Part shown: positions 42,834 to 51,500 of the stretch, piece by piece
How the letters are laid out: each line of letters begins with the position of its first letter
How positions within the stretch are numbered: position 1 is the first letter of the stretch
Source of the DNA: Candidatus Rokuibacteriota bacterium
GTDB lineage: Bacteria > Methylomirabilota > Methylomirabilia > Rokubacteriales > CSP1-6
DNA length: 64,000 bases
Assembly: GCA_016184365.1 (NCBI GenBank)
Contig: JACPCW010000077.1
Coordinates: 16,976 to 80,975 of the forward strand
Reading direction: 5' to 3'
The notes under the pieces: model-generated
What the model was told of the DNA's origin: nothing
Databases searched by the model: none
What the model saw: only the letters and a program-made list of their open reading frames with translations
Position numbers and translations under genes: made by a program

Positions 42834-42892
42834 GACATGGCCCCAAACCCCCACCGCTCGGAGCGCCCCGGCGAAGCCGTGGCGCTCCTCGA
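42834..42892 (+). repeat. R1 two-hairpin element, copy i
   Basis: Hairpin 1 is GGGGGCC/GGCCCC with loop CCGACAT. Hairpin 2 is GGAGCGCC-C-CGGC-GAA-GCCG-T-GGCGCTCC. It ends exactly where the DUF456 stop codon begins, between convergent genes. Confidence 0.88.
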
Positions 42893-43375
42893 TTACCCTC
42901 GGTAGATCCACCAGACGAACAGCGCCACCATCGCGAGCGCGACCGCGAAGTGCATGACGGCGCCCGCGATGGTGCCGACCGCCGCGCCGATGCCGCTGCG
43001 GAGGCTCTCGCGCAGCTGACCCGTCCGCAGCCATTCCGCGAGCACCGCGCCGACGAGCGGGCCGATCAGCAGGCCGAGCGGCGCGAAGACGATGCCGACG
43101 AGCGCGCCGACGATGGCGCCCATGACGGCCGCGCGACTGCCGCCGGCGCCACGCGTGCCGAGCGCGGTGCCGAGATAGGCGACGACGCCGGCGACGATCG
43201 CGAGCAGCGCCAGGATGCCGAGGCGGCCCCAGCCGACGGGCGTGAAATCCGTGGCGAAGGCGTAGATCGCCGCGCCGGCCAGGATCAGCGGCGTACCCGG
43301 CAGCACGGGAATCACCGCGCCCGCGAGCCCGGCCAGCATGAGCGCCCCGACGACGACGTACAGCATTTCCTGCAT
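42893..43375 (-). CDS. DUF456 family membrane protein
   Basis: This is a 160-aa membrane protein with about four hydrophobic segments. GAVIPVLPGTPLILAGAAIYAFAT and VMGAIVGALVGIVFAPLGLL, then IGPLVGAVLAEWL, are the DUF456 repeats, which resemble glycine-zipper membrane helices. The function of the family is unknown. The start ATG is 17 bases from the divergent ATG at 43393, so any promoter is very compact. The stop abuts R1 copy i. Confidence 0.88.
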   Translation of the reverse strand: MQEMLYVVVGALMLAGLAGAVIPVLPGTPLILAGAAIYAFATDFTPVGWGRLGILALLAIVAGVVAYLGTALGTRGAGGSRAAVMGAIVGALVGIVFAPLGLLIGPLVGAVLAEWLRTGQLRESLRSGIGAAVGTIAGAVMHFAVALAMVALFVWWIYRG

Positions 43376-43473
43376 GCGTTCCAGTGTGCGGCATGAACAA
43401 TAGCCGGGCACGCGATCGTTCGGTTCGCACGGAGGGAGGCCTCGATGATCGCCGCTCACGCGCTCGCACCGCC

Positions 43474-44559
43474 GTGCGCGCCGCCACGCTGCTGATCGCG
43501 GTGCTCGGACTCTTCGGCTGCTCGCGCAGCCCGCTCCTCGACAAGCCGCTGGTACCGCCGGCGATCCAGGCGTCGCTCGCCGCCAACGGGACCGCCGACG
43601 GCCGTGCGCGATTCCGCGAAATCTTCTGCGCCGTCGAAGCGGCGCGCCGCGGCTCGGCGCCCGCCGAATGCGATCGGCTCGTGCTGCGGCTGCCCGGCGA
43701 GACCTCGCCGGCCGGTGGCCCGGTCGATCTCTCGGCGCCGCGCCGTCCGACGCGGGTCATCGTCGTGCCGGGCCTCTACAACGAGTGCGTCAAGAACCTC
43801 GTCACGCCGTTCTCGGACGCGCTGCCGGAGCTCGAGCGGCAGGGATACCGCACGCAGGTGCTGTGGGTGAACGGCACGTCGAGCACCGCGCACAACGCGC
43901 GGCAGATCCGGGACGCCGTGCGCGCGGTACCGCCCGAGGACACGATCATCCTCGTCGGTCATTCGAAAGGCGTCCCGGATTCGCTCGAAGCCCTGGCGAC
44001 ATATCCGGAAGTCGGCGAGCGCGTCGGCGCGCTGGTGAGCGTCGCCGGCTCCGTCGGCGGGTCACCGCTGGGCGACGATCCCGGCGCCTTGTATGGCGCG
44101 CTGCTGCGGCTGGTCGAGTGGCGCTGCAAAGGCGGCGACGGCGGCGGGCGCGACAGCCTCAAGCGCCGCGAGCGCGCCGGGTTCGTCTCCGATGCGCTCG
44201 CGCGCGGCGCGCTCCCCGCGCGCGTGGCGTACGTGTCAGTCGTCGCGCTCGCGGATCCCGAGCGGATGGCGGCGCTGCTGAAACCGGGTTACCGGCGGCT
44301 CGCGAAGATCGATCCGTCGAACGATGGACAGGTGCTGGCGTCCGATGCGATCGTGCCGCTCGGCACGCTTGCGGGATACGTGCGCGCCGACCACTGGGCC
44401 ATCGCGCTGCCGTTTTCGAGCACGTCGCCGGTGCTCGCGGCGACGCTCATCCGGCACAACGCGTTTCCGCGCGCGATCTTGCTCGAAGCGCTCGTGCGCA
44501 TGGCCACGGAGGAGATGTCGAGGCGCGTCACGGCTTCGCCGGGACGCGTCCGAGCGTAG
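43474..44559 (+). CDS. Lipoprotein alpha/beta hydrolase-like protein
   Basis: From a GTG at 43474 the protein starts RAATLLIAVLGLFGCSRSP, a lipoprotein signal with Cys after LFG. RVIVVPGLYNECVKNL lies at the first strand, and the nucleophile elbow is ILVGHSKGVPDSL (GxSxG). A His in RADHWAIALPF could complete a triad. A lipase or esterase is likely; the substrate is unknown. The start is uncertain: ATG 43393 is in frame but gives an overlong n-region, and a strong GGAGGGAGG/ATG at 43445 is out of frame. The last dozen residues and the stop come from R1 copy j. Confidence 0.75.
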   Translation: MRAATLLIAVLGLFGCSRSPLLDKPLVPPAIQASLAANGTADGRARFREIFCAVEAARRGSAPAECDRLVLRLPGETSPAGGPVDLSAPRRPTRVIVVPGLYNECVKNLVTPFSDALPELERQGYRTQVLWVNGTSSTAHNARQIRDAVRAVPPEDTIILVGHSKGVPDSLEALATYPEVGERVGALVSVAGSVGGSPLGDDPGALYGALLRLVEWRCKGGDGGGRDSLKRRERAGFVSDALARGALPARVAYVSVVALADPERMAALLKPGYRRLAKIDPSNDGQVLASDAIVPLGTLAGYVRADHWAIALPFSSTSPVLAATLIRHNAFPRAILLEALVRMATEEMSRRVTASPGRVRA

Positions 44560-44590
44560 GGGGGGTGGGGGGCCATTTCGGGGCCCCCAC
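44520..44590 (-). repeat. R1 two-hairpin element, copy j (reverse)
   Basis: Read on the - strand, hairpin 1 is GGGGGCC/GGCCCCC with loop CCGAAAT-like bases. Hairpin 2 is CGCGTC-C-CGGC-GAA-GCCG-T-GACGCG. It overlaps the 3' end of the lipoprotein hydrolase and lies 4 bases from the convergent carbonic-anhydrase-like stop. Confidence 0.82.
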
Positions 44591-44594
44591 GTGA

Positions 44595-45104
44595 TCACAT
44601 CCAGTTCGTGTGCCAGAGCTCGTAGTACTCCTCGGCGTTCCGCTTGATGTCGTCGAGCTCGTCCTGGCTCATCTTCCGCACGGGCTTCGCGGGAATCCCC
44701 ATCACGAGCCAGCCCGACGGCACGACCTTGCCGGCGGGCACGAGGCTGCCGGCCGCGACCTGCGCCCATTCCTCGACGATCGCGCCGTTCAGCACGATCG
44801 CGCCGATGCCGACGCGCGAGTTGCTCATGATCGTGCAGCCGTGCACGACGACGCGGTGCCCGAGCGTGACGTTGTCGCCGATGAGGAGCGGATGGTGCGG
44901 GTCGACGTGGCAGACCGACAGGTCCTGCACGTTCGTGTTCGTCCCGATGCGGACCCAGTTCTGATCGCCGCGCACGAGCGCCAGCGGCCACACGCTCGAC
45001 CCGGCGCCGATGGACACCTCGCCGATGACCTGCGCGGACGGATCCACGTAGGCGTCCTGGTGGACGAGCGGCTTCCGGCGTCCGTTTTCGATGTCGCGAA
45101 TCAT
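44595..45104 (-). CDS. Gamma-carbonic-anhydrase family protein (left-handed beta-helix)
   Basis: This is a 169-aa hexapeptide-repeat protein. The metal-binding histidines are visible in DLSVCHVDPHHPLLIGDNV and TLGHRVVVHGCTI, with an Arg in ALVRGDQNWVRIG. The SIGAGSSVW and VGIGAIVLNGAIVEEWAQVA repeats build the helix. Family members include CamH-type carbonic anhydrases and PaaY-like CoA thioesterases; a YrdA/PaaY role is as likely as CO2 hydration here. GAGG lies about 8 bases before the ATG. Confidence 0.9.
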   Translation of the reverse strand: MIRDIENGRRKPLVHQDAYVDPSAQVIGEVSIGAGSSVWPLALVRGDQNWVRIGTNTNVQDLSVCHVDPHHPLLIGDNVTLGHRVVVHGCTIMSNSRVGIGAIVLNGAIVEEWAQVAAGSLVPAGKVVPSGWLVMGIPAKPVRKMSQDELDDIKRNAEEYYELWHTNWM

Positions 45105-45169
45105 AGGGTCGGCCTCCCCGACGGGATTAGACGCACGCTCGTGATAACACACCCGCCGTCCTGATCGCC

Positions 45170-45175
45170 TATCAT
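45170..45175 (+). promoter_or_regulatory. Putative leaderless -10 box of the MFS gene
   Basis: TATCAT is followed by exactly 6 bases and the GTG start. No ribosome-binding site is present. Confidence 0.4.
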
Positions 45176-45181
45176 GCCGGC

Positions 45182-46342
45182 GTGCCGCGCCGGTGGGCGA
45201 TGCTCGCAGTCGTCTTCGTCACGCGCATGTCGATGGGCGTGCAGTTCCAGTCGATCGCCGCCGTCGCGCCGCTGCTCGTCGCCGACCTGGGGCTCGGGTA
45301 CGCGCAGCTCGGCACGCTGATCGGCGTGTACATGCTGCCCGGCGCCGTGTTCGCGTTGCCCGGCGGTCTGCTCGGTGCTCGCTTCGGCGAGCGGCGCGTC
45401 GTCGTCGTGAGCCTGGGGCTGATGGCGGTCGGCGCGGTCGTGACGGCGACGAGCGACGGCTTCGTGCAGGCGGCCGCGGGACGCCTCGGCGCGGGGATCG
45501 GCGCGGTGCTGATGAACATCCTGCTCGCGAAGATGGTCGCGGACTGGTTCATCGGCCGCGAGATGTCGACGGCGATGGCCGTCATGCTCAGCTCGTGGCC
45601 CGTGGCGCTGGCCCTCGCGGCGGCGACGCTCGGCATCGTGGGCGCGGCGTCGTCGTGGCGCACCGCGGTGCAGCTGACGGCCGTCTTCGCCGTCATCGGT
45701 CTGCTCTTCATGCTGCTCCTGTACCGGGATGCGCCCCGCGCGGTGGCGCCGGCGGCCGCCGGCGCGACCGCGCGGCTCTCTCGCCGCGACCTCGCGCTCG
45801 GTGTGAGCAGCGGATTCGCGTGGGGCTGCTTCAACGCGAGCCTCGTCGTCGTCATCGCGTTCGGGCCCGGCCTGCTCCTGGCGCGCGGGGCGTCGATCGG
45901 CGCGGCCGGCGCGACGGTGAGCGCGCTGCTGTGGATCACGCTGGTGTCGGTGCCGCTCGGTGGCGTCATCGCGGACCGATGGAAGCGTCCGACGCTGCTC
46001 ATCGTCGCCGGCACCGTCATCACCGGCGTCATCGCGATGCTGTTTCCGCTGTCGCCGTGGCCGCTGGCGACGCTGCTCGCGATGGGATTCATCGGCGGGC
46101 TGCCGCCCGGGGCGATCATGGCGCTGCTGCCGCGCGCGGTGCGCGCCGAGACGCTCGCCACGGCGTTCGGCGTGTACTACACGGTGTTCTATCTCGTGAT
46201 GGCGCTCGCCCAGCCGGCGGCCGGCGCCGTGCGTGATCTCACCGGAAGCGCCGCGGCGCCGGTGGTGTTCGCCGGCGCGTTGATGGCGACGACCGTCGTC
46301 GGGCTCGGCCTGTTTCGCCTGATCGAGCGCCGGGACGAGTGA
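45182..46342 (+). CDS. MFS transporter (CynX/NarK-like)
   Basis: This is a 386-aa major facilitator with about 12 membrane segments. The loop 2-3 motif GGLLGARFGERRVVVVSLG lies near residue 65, and GGVIADRWKRPTLLIVAG near 265 is its second-half copy. The substrate is unknown. It starts at GTG 45182; an ATG 7 bases earlier is out of frame. It is divergent from the gamma-CA gene. Confidence 0.88.
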   Translation: MPRRWAMLAVVFVTRMSMGVQFQSIAAVAPLLVADLGLGYAQLGTLIGVYMLPGAVFALPGGLLGARFGERRVVVVSLGLMAVGAVVTATSDGFVQAAAGRLGAGIGAVLMNILLAKMVADWFIGREMSTAMAVMLSSWPVALALAAATLGIVGAASSWRTAVQLTAVFAVIGLLFMLLLYRDAPRAVAPAAAGATARLSRRDLALGVSSGFAWGCFNASLVVVIAFGPGLLLARGASIGAAGATVSALLWITLVSVPLGGVIADRWKRPTLLIVAGTVITGVIAMLFPLSPWPLATLLAMGFIGGLPPGAIMALLPRAVRAETLATAFGVYYTVFYLVMALAQPAAGAVRDLTGSAAAPVVFAGALMATTVVGLGLFRLIERRDE

Positions 46343-46348
46343 CGCGCC

Positions 46349-46498
46349 TCATCCCGGCTCCGTTTCGCTTTCGAGCATCTGCACGATCAGCGGCCCCAGT
46401 TCCTCGATGCCGTGGAATCGGCCCTTCTCGCCGGTGCGTACACGCTCGACGACGCCGCTCAGCCGGCCGGCGTCGACCGAGAGCCGGAGAATGAAGGG
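46349..46498 (-). pseudogene. Relic of the small FILRLSVD protein (second copy of the gene at 52171)
   Basis: The last 48 codons (FILRLSVDAGRLSGVVERV, then EKGRFHGIEELGPLIVQML) match the intact 59-aa protein at 52171-52350 closely. The MT start dipeptide is replaced (GAG CCC TTC), so no start codon remains, although the frame stays open upstream by chance. It abuts a tail fragment of a BTAD-type regulator on the other strand, as the intact gene abuts an intact regulator. Confidence 0.65.
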
Positions 46499-46705
46499 CT
46501 CGAGATCGCGACCGCGGTCGACGTTCCGTTCGCGATCGCGTCCAATGAACGCGTGCTGGGTCTCGTCGAGAACGGCAACGCAAACTTCGAGGCCGCCAGG
46601 CGACACCTGACGGCCTCCCTCGAACGGTTCGCGTCGATCGGAGCGGTGTTCGAAGCGCAGCGCACGCGGCTCGCTATCGAAGGGACGCCGATCAGGGTGT
46701 CGTGA
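46496..46705 (+). pseudogene. C-terminal TPR tail of a BTAD/AAA-type regulator
   Basis: About 69 codons read GLEIATAVDVPFAIASNERV, then NGNANFEAARRHLTASLERF and AVFEAQRTRLAIEG. The pattern is the last TPR units of large ATPase-TPR regulators such as the one at 52497, whose own end reads GALEIAAELGMRPLIAHCHL. There is no start, and nothing of the roughly 3 kb that should precede it. It overlaps the 3' end of the exported cupin gene by 14 bases. Confidence 0.55.
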
Positions 46706-47174
46706 AATTGAAGAACGACTTCTGCACCAGCGGGCCGCTCACTTCCCAGAGGATCACGCTTCCCTGCCGGATGAAGTAACTTTCGCCGGCGTGATAGGTC
46801 TTCGTCTGGCCCGTCTCGTCGGTCAACGTGACCTTACCGGTAATGATTGTCGCGTGCTCGTTGAACGGGAAGTAGATCAGGACCCGGCCGCGCGTGGATT
46901 GGAACACGCCCGCCAGCATCCCGCCCTGGGCGAAGTCGACCCGGGCGGCGATCTTGACGTCGCCCTCCAGGACTTGTCCTCCCAGGTTGGCCGGATCGCC
47001 GAGGTCTGTCAGCTGGCATTGCGCAACGGGAGTCCCGATTTCGTACACCAGCATCGCGCTCGCGGCTGCCGCCGCCGGGGGACATTCCGAATCGGGCGGA
47101 TTCGCCCAGACCACCGAACTCATGCCGAGGACGGCGACCATCGACCACGCTGCGCTTCTGAGGCTCACTCGCAT
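46692..47174 (-). CDS. Exported cupin-like protein
   Basis: This 160-aa protein has a Sec signal peptide (MRVSLRSAAWSMVAVLGMSS...VWA). The mature domain looks like a single cupin barrel: GDVKIAARVDFAQGGMLAGV, then FNEHATIITGKVTLTDETG, TYHAGESYFIRQGSVILWEV and a hydrophobic end. Metal ligands are incomplete (one clear His in each half). This is closest to DUF861/EutQ-like cupins, with unknown function. GGAGG lies about 8 bases before the ATG. Confidence 0.7.
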   Translation of the reverse strand: MRVSLRSAAWSMVAVLGMSSVVWANPPDSECPPAAAAASAMLVYEIGTPVAQCQLTDLGDPANLGGQVLEGDVKIAARVDFAQGGMLAGVFQSTRGRVLIYFPFNEHATIITGKVTLTDETGQTKTYHAGESYFIRQGSVILWEVSGPLVQKSFFNFTTP

Positions 47175-47254
47175 CTGCGACCTCCTGCCGTTCGTACTGC
47201 GTTTCGGTTTCGATCGTCGGCACGATCAGCGCACTCGGCTCCCGTCGGACGAGC

Positions 47255-47420
47255 CGCACAGCGCATCAGCGCACCCGCGGTCCGCCGGCGACGGTCGAGT
47301 CGTAGCGGATGCCGTCGTCGATGACCGCACCCTTTCCCTGGTCGTGCGGAACGCCGACGAGCCGCCGTGGCCGTCGGTCGCCGTGAAGTGGATCTCGTAC
47401 ACGCGGCCGTTGCCGGGGAC
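47255..47420 (-). pseudogene. Duplicated C-terminus of the large beta-helix/Ig protein
   Basis: On the - strand it reads GNGRVYEIHFTATDGHGGS in one frame, then VPHDQGKGAVIDDGIRYDST, ending in GPRVR and a stop in another. The same DNA occurs at 48640-48775, at the end of the large gene. This copy keeps 22 bases (47362-47383) that the large gene has lost, so it preserves more of the ancestral end. It has no start and is frameshifted. Confidence 0.65.
47262..47361. repeat. 100-bp direct repeat, copy A
   Basis: It is identical base for base to 48640-48739 (offset 1378). After a 22-base insertion in this copy, a further 34 bases match. The two copies flank the TPR gene. Confidence 0.9.
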
Positions 47421-47478
47421 CCATGGTGATCGTGACTCCGTCGCGCCGACCCGTTGGGCAGGTCTTCGGCGCTCGTAT

Positions 47479-48528
47479 TCAATCACCTGGTCCGCGTGCA
47501 GCAGCACCGCTCGGGCAACGAGGCAAGGGCCTGCGTCCATGCGGAGCCGGCCGTTTCTTCAAGAGGTCCTCAAAAGGCGGACACTCATGCAGTGACCGGA
47601 GTAGCGGATCTCGTCGAGCGAGGTCCGGGAACCACCAACCAACCGCGATGGCCTCCGTGAGCCACCGGCACGCCTCATCGCGGTTTCCGTACAACGCATA
47701 AACCGCGGCCAGATCGTACCGGGGCAGATAGCCCTCGTCGCCGTTTAAGAGACGGCTGCGGTTAACCGATTCACTCACCGTGAGCGCAGCCGCCGCTGCG
47801 CGGTAGTCTCGATCGATAAGCGCCCCCGCCAAAATGGTGGTCGCGCTCGTCCCGCGTGGCCAGTAGCGGGCCGGCCAAGCCCTCGCGTCCTCCGGGGAAA
47901 CGCGACGCGCCCGCTCGGCGGCTGTGGTTGCTTCGCCAGAAAACAGATCGAGGTCCGCCATTTTCACTTCGTAGCGATCGCCGTCGAGTGTCGTCGCACG
48001 CATGCGATCGCACTGTGCCCGCGCTTCGCCGACGCGGCCGGCCGCGAACAGCGTCCAAGCCAACCCCGCGTGCGCCGAACTGAAATCAGGATGGGCTTCA
48101 ATAGCGGCGCGGTAGGCGCGCTCCGCCTCGACGTAGCGCCCGAGGATCAGATGGGCGTTCCCCATGTAGAAGCGACCCCATTTACCACTCGGCCGAAGCG
48201 TCAGGTTACGCTCGAGCCACGGCAGCGACTCCTCGGCTCGTCCGGTGAACCAGAGGATCCACCCGATCCGCTCGTGCGCGTCCGCATCCATTGGATCCAC
48301 GCCGATCCGCTGCAGCCACAGGTCCAGCTCGGCCTCCAGCCAGGCGTTGCGGTAATAGAGGCGGCCGAGCGCGCCATACGCCTCACGGAGTGAGGGATCG
48401 AGATCAATCGCTTCCCGAAGCAACCGGACTGCGCTCGGGTCGTCCTGCCCAGCCGCGCGCGCCATACGATCACGTGCATCCACTAGTCTGTCGCGTTCGC
48501 TCATAGGCCGCTGCTCCGTTTCTCCCAT
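47479..48528 (-). CDS. TPR-repeat protein
   Basis: This 349-aa protein has at least five tetratricopeptide units from about residue 25 (AVRLLREAIDLDPSLREAYG) to about 300 (ALYGNRDEACRWLTEAIAVG). TPRs bind protein partners. Homologous regions often form the C-terminal part of larger adenylate-cyclase-like or BTAD regulators. The ending (LLKKRPAPHGRRPLPRCPSG) is Arg/Pro-rich and unlike a TPR end, so the natural 3' end may be lost. GGAGG lies 5 bases before the chosen ATG. The gene start overlaps the out-of-frame tail of the large upstream protein, and 100-bp direct repeats flank it. Confidence 0.75.
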   Translation of the reverse strand: MGETEQRPMSERDRLVDARDRMARAAGQDDPSAVRLLREAIDLDPSLREAYGALGRLYYRNAWLEAELDLWLQRIGVDPMDADAHERIGWILWFTGRAEESLPWLERNLTLRPSGKWGRFYMGNAHLILGRYVEAERAYRAAIEAHPDFSSAHAGLAWTLFAAGRVGEARAQCDRMRATTLDGDRYEVKMADLDLFSGEATTAAERARRVSPEDARAWPARYWPRGTSATTILAGALIDRDYRAAAAALTVSESVNRSRLLNGDEGYLPRYDLAAVYALYGNRDEACRWLTEAIAVGWWFPDLARRDPLLRSLHECPPFEDLLKKRPAPHGRRPLPRCPSGAAARGPGD

Positions 48529-51500
48529 CGATGCCTCCGGTCGGGGTCGGCGTGAAGCTGACGAGTCCTTCCCACTACCCACACGGCACTACTCTGCCCA
48601 ACTGTGCGATGAGCGGACTCAGGTGCCGTAAGCCGATGTCGCATCAGCGCACCCGCGGTCCGCCGGCGACGGTCGAGTCGTAGCGGATGCCGTCGTCGAT
48701 GACCGCACCCTTTCCCTGGTCGTGCGGAACGCCGACGAGTGAAGTGGATCTCGTACACGCGGCCGTTGCCGGGCACCCGCGGTGTACCGCTACGCTCGGC
48801 GCGCACCGAGGCGCGCGACGTGCCGACGCCGAACCCGTCGATCGCGGTCGCGCCGTCGCCGAGCGTGTTGGTCGGTTCGTCCTGCAGGATGTGCGTGATC
48901 GTGATGCCGACCGGATCGCCGTCCGGGTCGCTGACGCCGAGGACGTCGATCGCGACGACGGCCTTGTGATTCGGCGGCCAGATCTGGCTTGCGCTCGACC
49001 GCGCGGTCGAGCAAACCGGCGCCCGGTTTCGCGCCACGGGCGCGGTCACGGTGATGGTCATCGGCCGCGAGCTCGCGAGCCCGCCGGCGTCCGTCGCACT
49101 GAATGTCACGGCGTACGTACCGACCTGCGTGGCGCTCGGCAGCCAGGACATCACGCCCGTCGTGCCATCGAGCAGGGCGCCGGCCGGCAGACCCGCCGCG
49201 CCGAAGCTGATCGCATCGCCGTCCGGATCCGTCGCCGCCAGCGTGAACGTCAGCGTCGATCCCGAGACGACCGTCTGGTCGCCGACGGCGGACAGCGTCG
49301 GCGCGCGGTTCACGTTCGTCACCGTCCACGTGAAGCCGGCGCTGGCGCTGCCGCCCTTGCCGTCGGTGACTTCGATCGTCACCTCGTATGTCCCGGCGGC
49401 CGCGTAGCCGAGCGTGCCCGTGACTGCGCCCGTCGCCGGGTCGATGCTCACGCCGGGCGGCAGACCGCTCGCGGCGTATGTCAGCGCATCACCGTCGTCG
49501 TCGGCCGCGCTCACCGCGAGCGAGACGCTTCCGCCCTCGTCGCTCGTCTGAGCGGCAACCGGCGATAGCGCGGGTGCGCGGTTCACATCCGTCACCGTCC
49601 ACGTGAAGCTCGTGGTCCCGGTGCCGCCTTTGCCGTCGATGACCGTCACGGTCACTGCGTATGTCCCGGCGACCTCGTAGCCGAGCGTCCCCGTGATCGC
49701 GCCCGTCGTCCCGACGATCGCGAGGCCCGCCGGCAAGCCGGTCGCGGTGTACGAGAGTCCGTCGGCGTCCGGATCGGTCGCGGTGATCTGCAGCGACGCG
49801 CTGGCTCCTTCGGCGCTCGTCTGATCGCCGGGATTCGTCACGCGCGGGCCGGAGTTCACTCGCGTGGCGACGACGAACCGGCTGAACTCCGACGTGTTGC
49901 CGCGCTCGTCCGTCGTGGTCGCGGTGATCACCGGCGATCCCGCCAGCGTGATCGGCAGCGTGGCGCTGAACGTCACGGCGCCGGCGTATACGGGCGGCGT
50001 GGTGAAGGCATGCGACCCGAGGTAGACCTCGCCCTCGCCGTGTCCGGTCGGGTCGGCGAAGGCGCTCGCGTAGAAGTCGAGAATCACGCCGAGGCCCGGC
50101 CGCGTGTCGAGCCTGCCCGCGATCAAGGTGCCTCCGCCGCCCGTCGTCGCGGACGTCAGCACCGGATAGTTCAGTCGCTCGTTCGTTCCGCCGTCGGCGT
50201 CGCCGGCGTCGTTCGTGAGCGGGAAGGTGCTGCCGTCGATCGAAATGCCGAGCGAGGCATTGCCGTAGATGGAATTGCCGCGGATGGTGCCGCCGGGCGA
50301 GCCGAAATAGAGGAAGACGCCCCAGCGGCCGTTGTGGGCGATGACGTTGCCTTCGCCCTCGTCGACGCCGCCGATGATCGGGAGTCGACCTCGCTCGTGG
50401 CCGGCCACGATGCCATCGCGGCCGTTCCCCATGGCGCTCACGCCATCGGCGGCCACGCCGATCAGGTTCCCGAGAATGCGATGCTGCTGCGCGCCGGAGT
50501 CAGCGCTGCCGAGGCTCAGTCCGGCGAGCACGTTGCCGGAGATCACGTTGCCTTCGCCCGGACCGCCGCCGCCGATGAGCGCGCCTCCGCCGTTGACGGC
50601 CGAGACGACGATGCCCTCGCGGTTCGGCAACGCGGCCATGCCGTCGGCGGTCGTGCCGAAGACGTTCCCCTGGATCGTCGTGCGCCACGGGGTCGTGACG
50701 CTGCCCTGGACGAAGAGCCCCTTCGTGTTACCGGAGACGATGTTGCCGGCGTCCGGGTGCGGCCCTCCGAAGACGAATTCCGGAGCGCCGGTGGTGCCCT
50801 GCTGCTCGAACCACACGCCGATCCCGCTGGGGACGGCGACGGTTCCCGTCACGTCGGTGCCGAACGAATTGCCCTGAACGATCGTGCGGTGCCGCGCATC
50901 GTTGCGGAGCGTGACGAAGAGCGACGTCCCCGCCCCACCGACGTAGCCACCGAACGCGTTGCGGCTGGCCGGCGACGCGTTGCCGATCCGTGCGTCGACC
51001 ACCTGCCCGGCGGTGCCGTGTACCGCCACCTCTCCACTCGGATCCGCAGAGGACAGGATGGTTCGCGACCCGGTCCGGTCGAGTCCGAAGTAATTCCCCG
51101 CGACGAGGACGTTGGCGAGCAGGCCGGCCGTGGCGGGACCGACGCGCAGGACGCCGCACCCGCTGCCGAAGAGATTGCGCTCCGCCGAGGTGGCGCCTCC
51201 GATCCGGATGTTTCTCCCGTTGCCCAGGACGAGCCGGTAACACGTCGTACCGCCGCTCGAATAGCCGACGTGCTGCCACGTTCCGCGGGCGGATCCGCTC
51301 CCGTCGGGCCGAACGTTGTAGTAGTTCCCCGACAGGACGATGTCGTCGCCGCCCCACACGGACATCTCCTGTGCGAGGCCGCGGACCACGATGCGGGACG
51401 GGTACGGCGCAGGATCGCGACCAATCTCGAGAATCACGCCCGGAATGGAGATCGCCGGTCCGTTCGCATTCACCACCGGCACGCCCGCGGCGAGCGCGTT

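Noticed and set aside
7534..44590. R1 copies as a CRISPR array
   Set aside because: Copies are scattered over 37 kb in both orientations, with no regular spacers and no cas genes.
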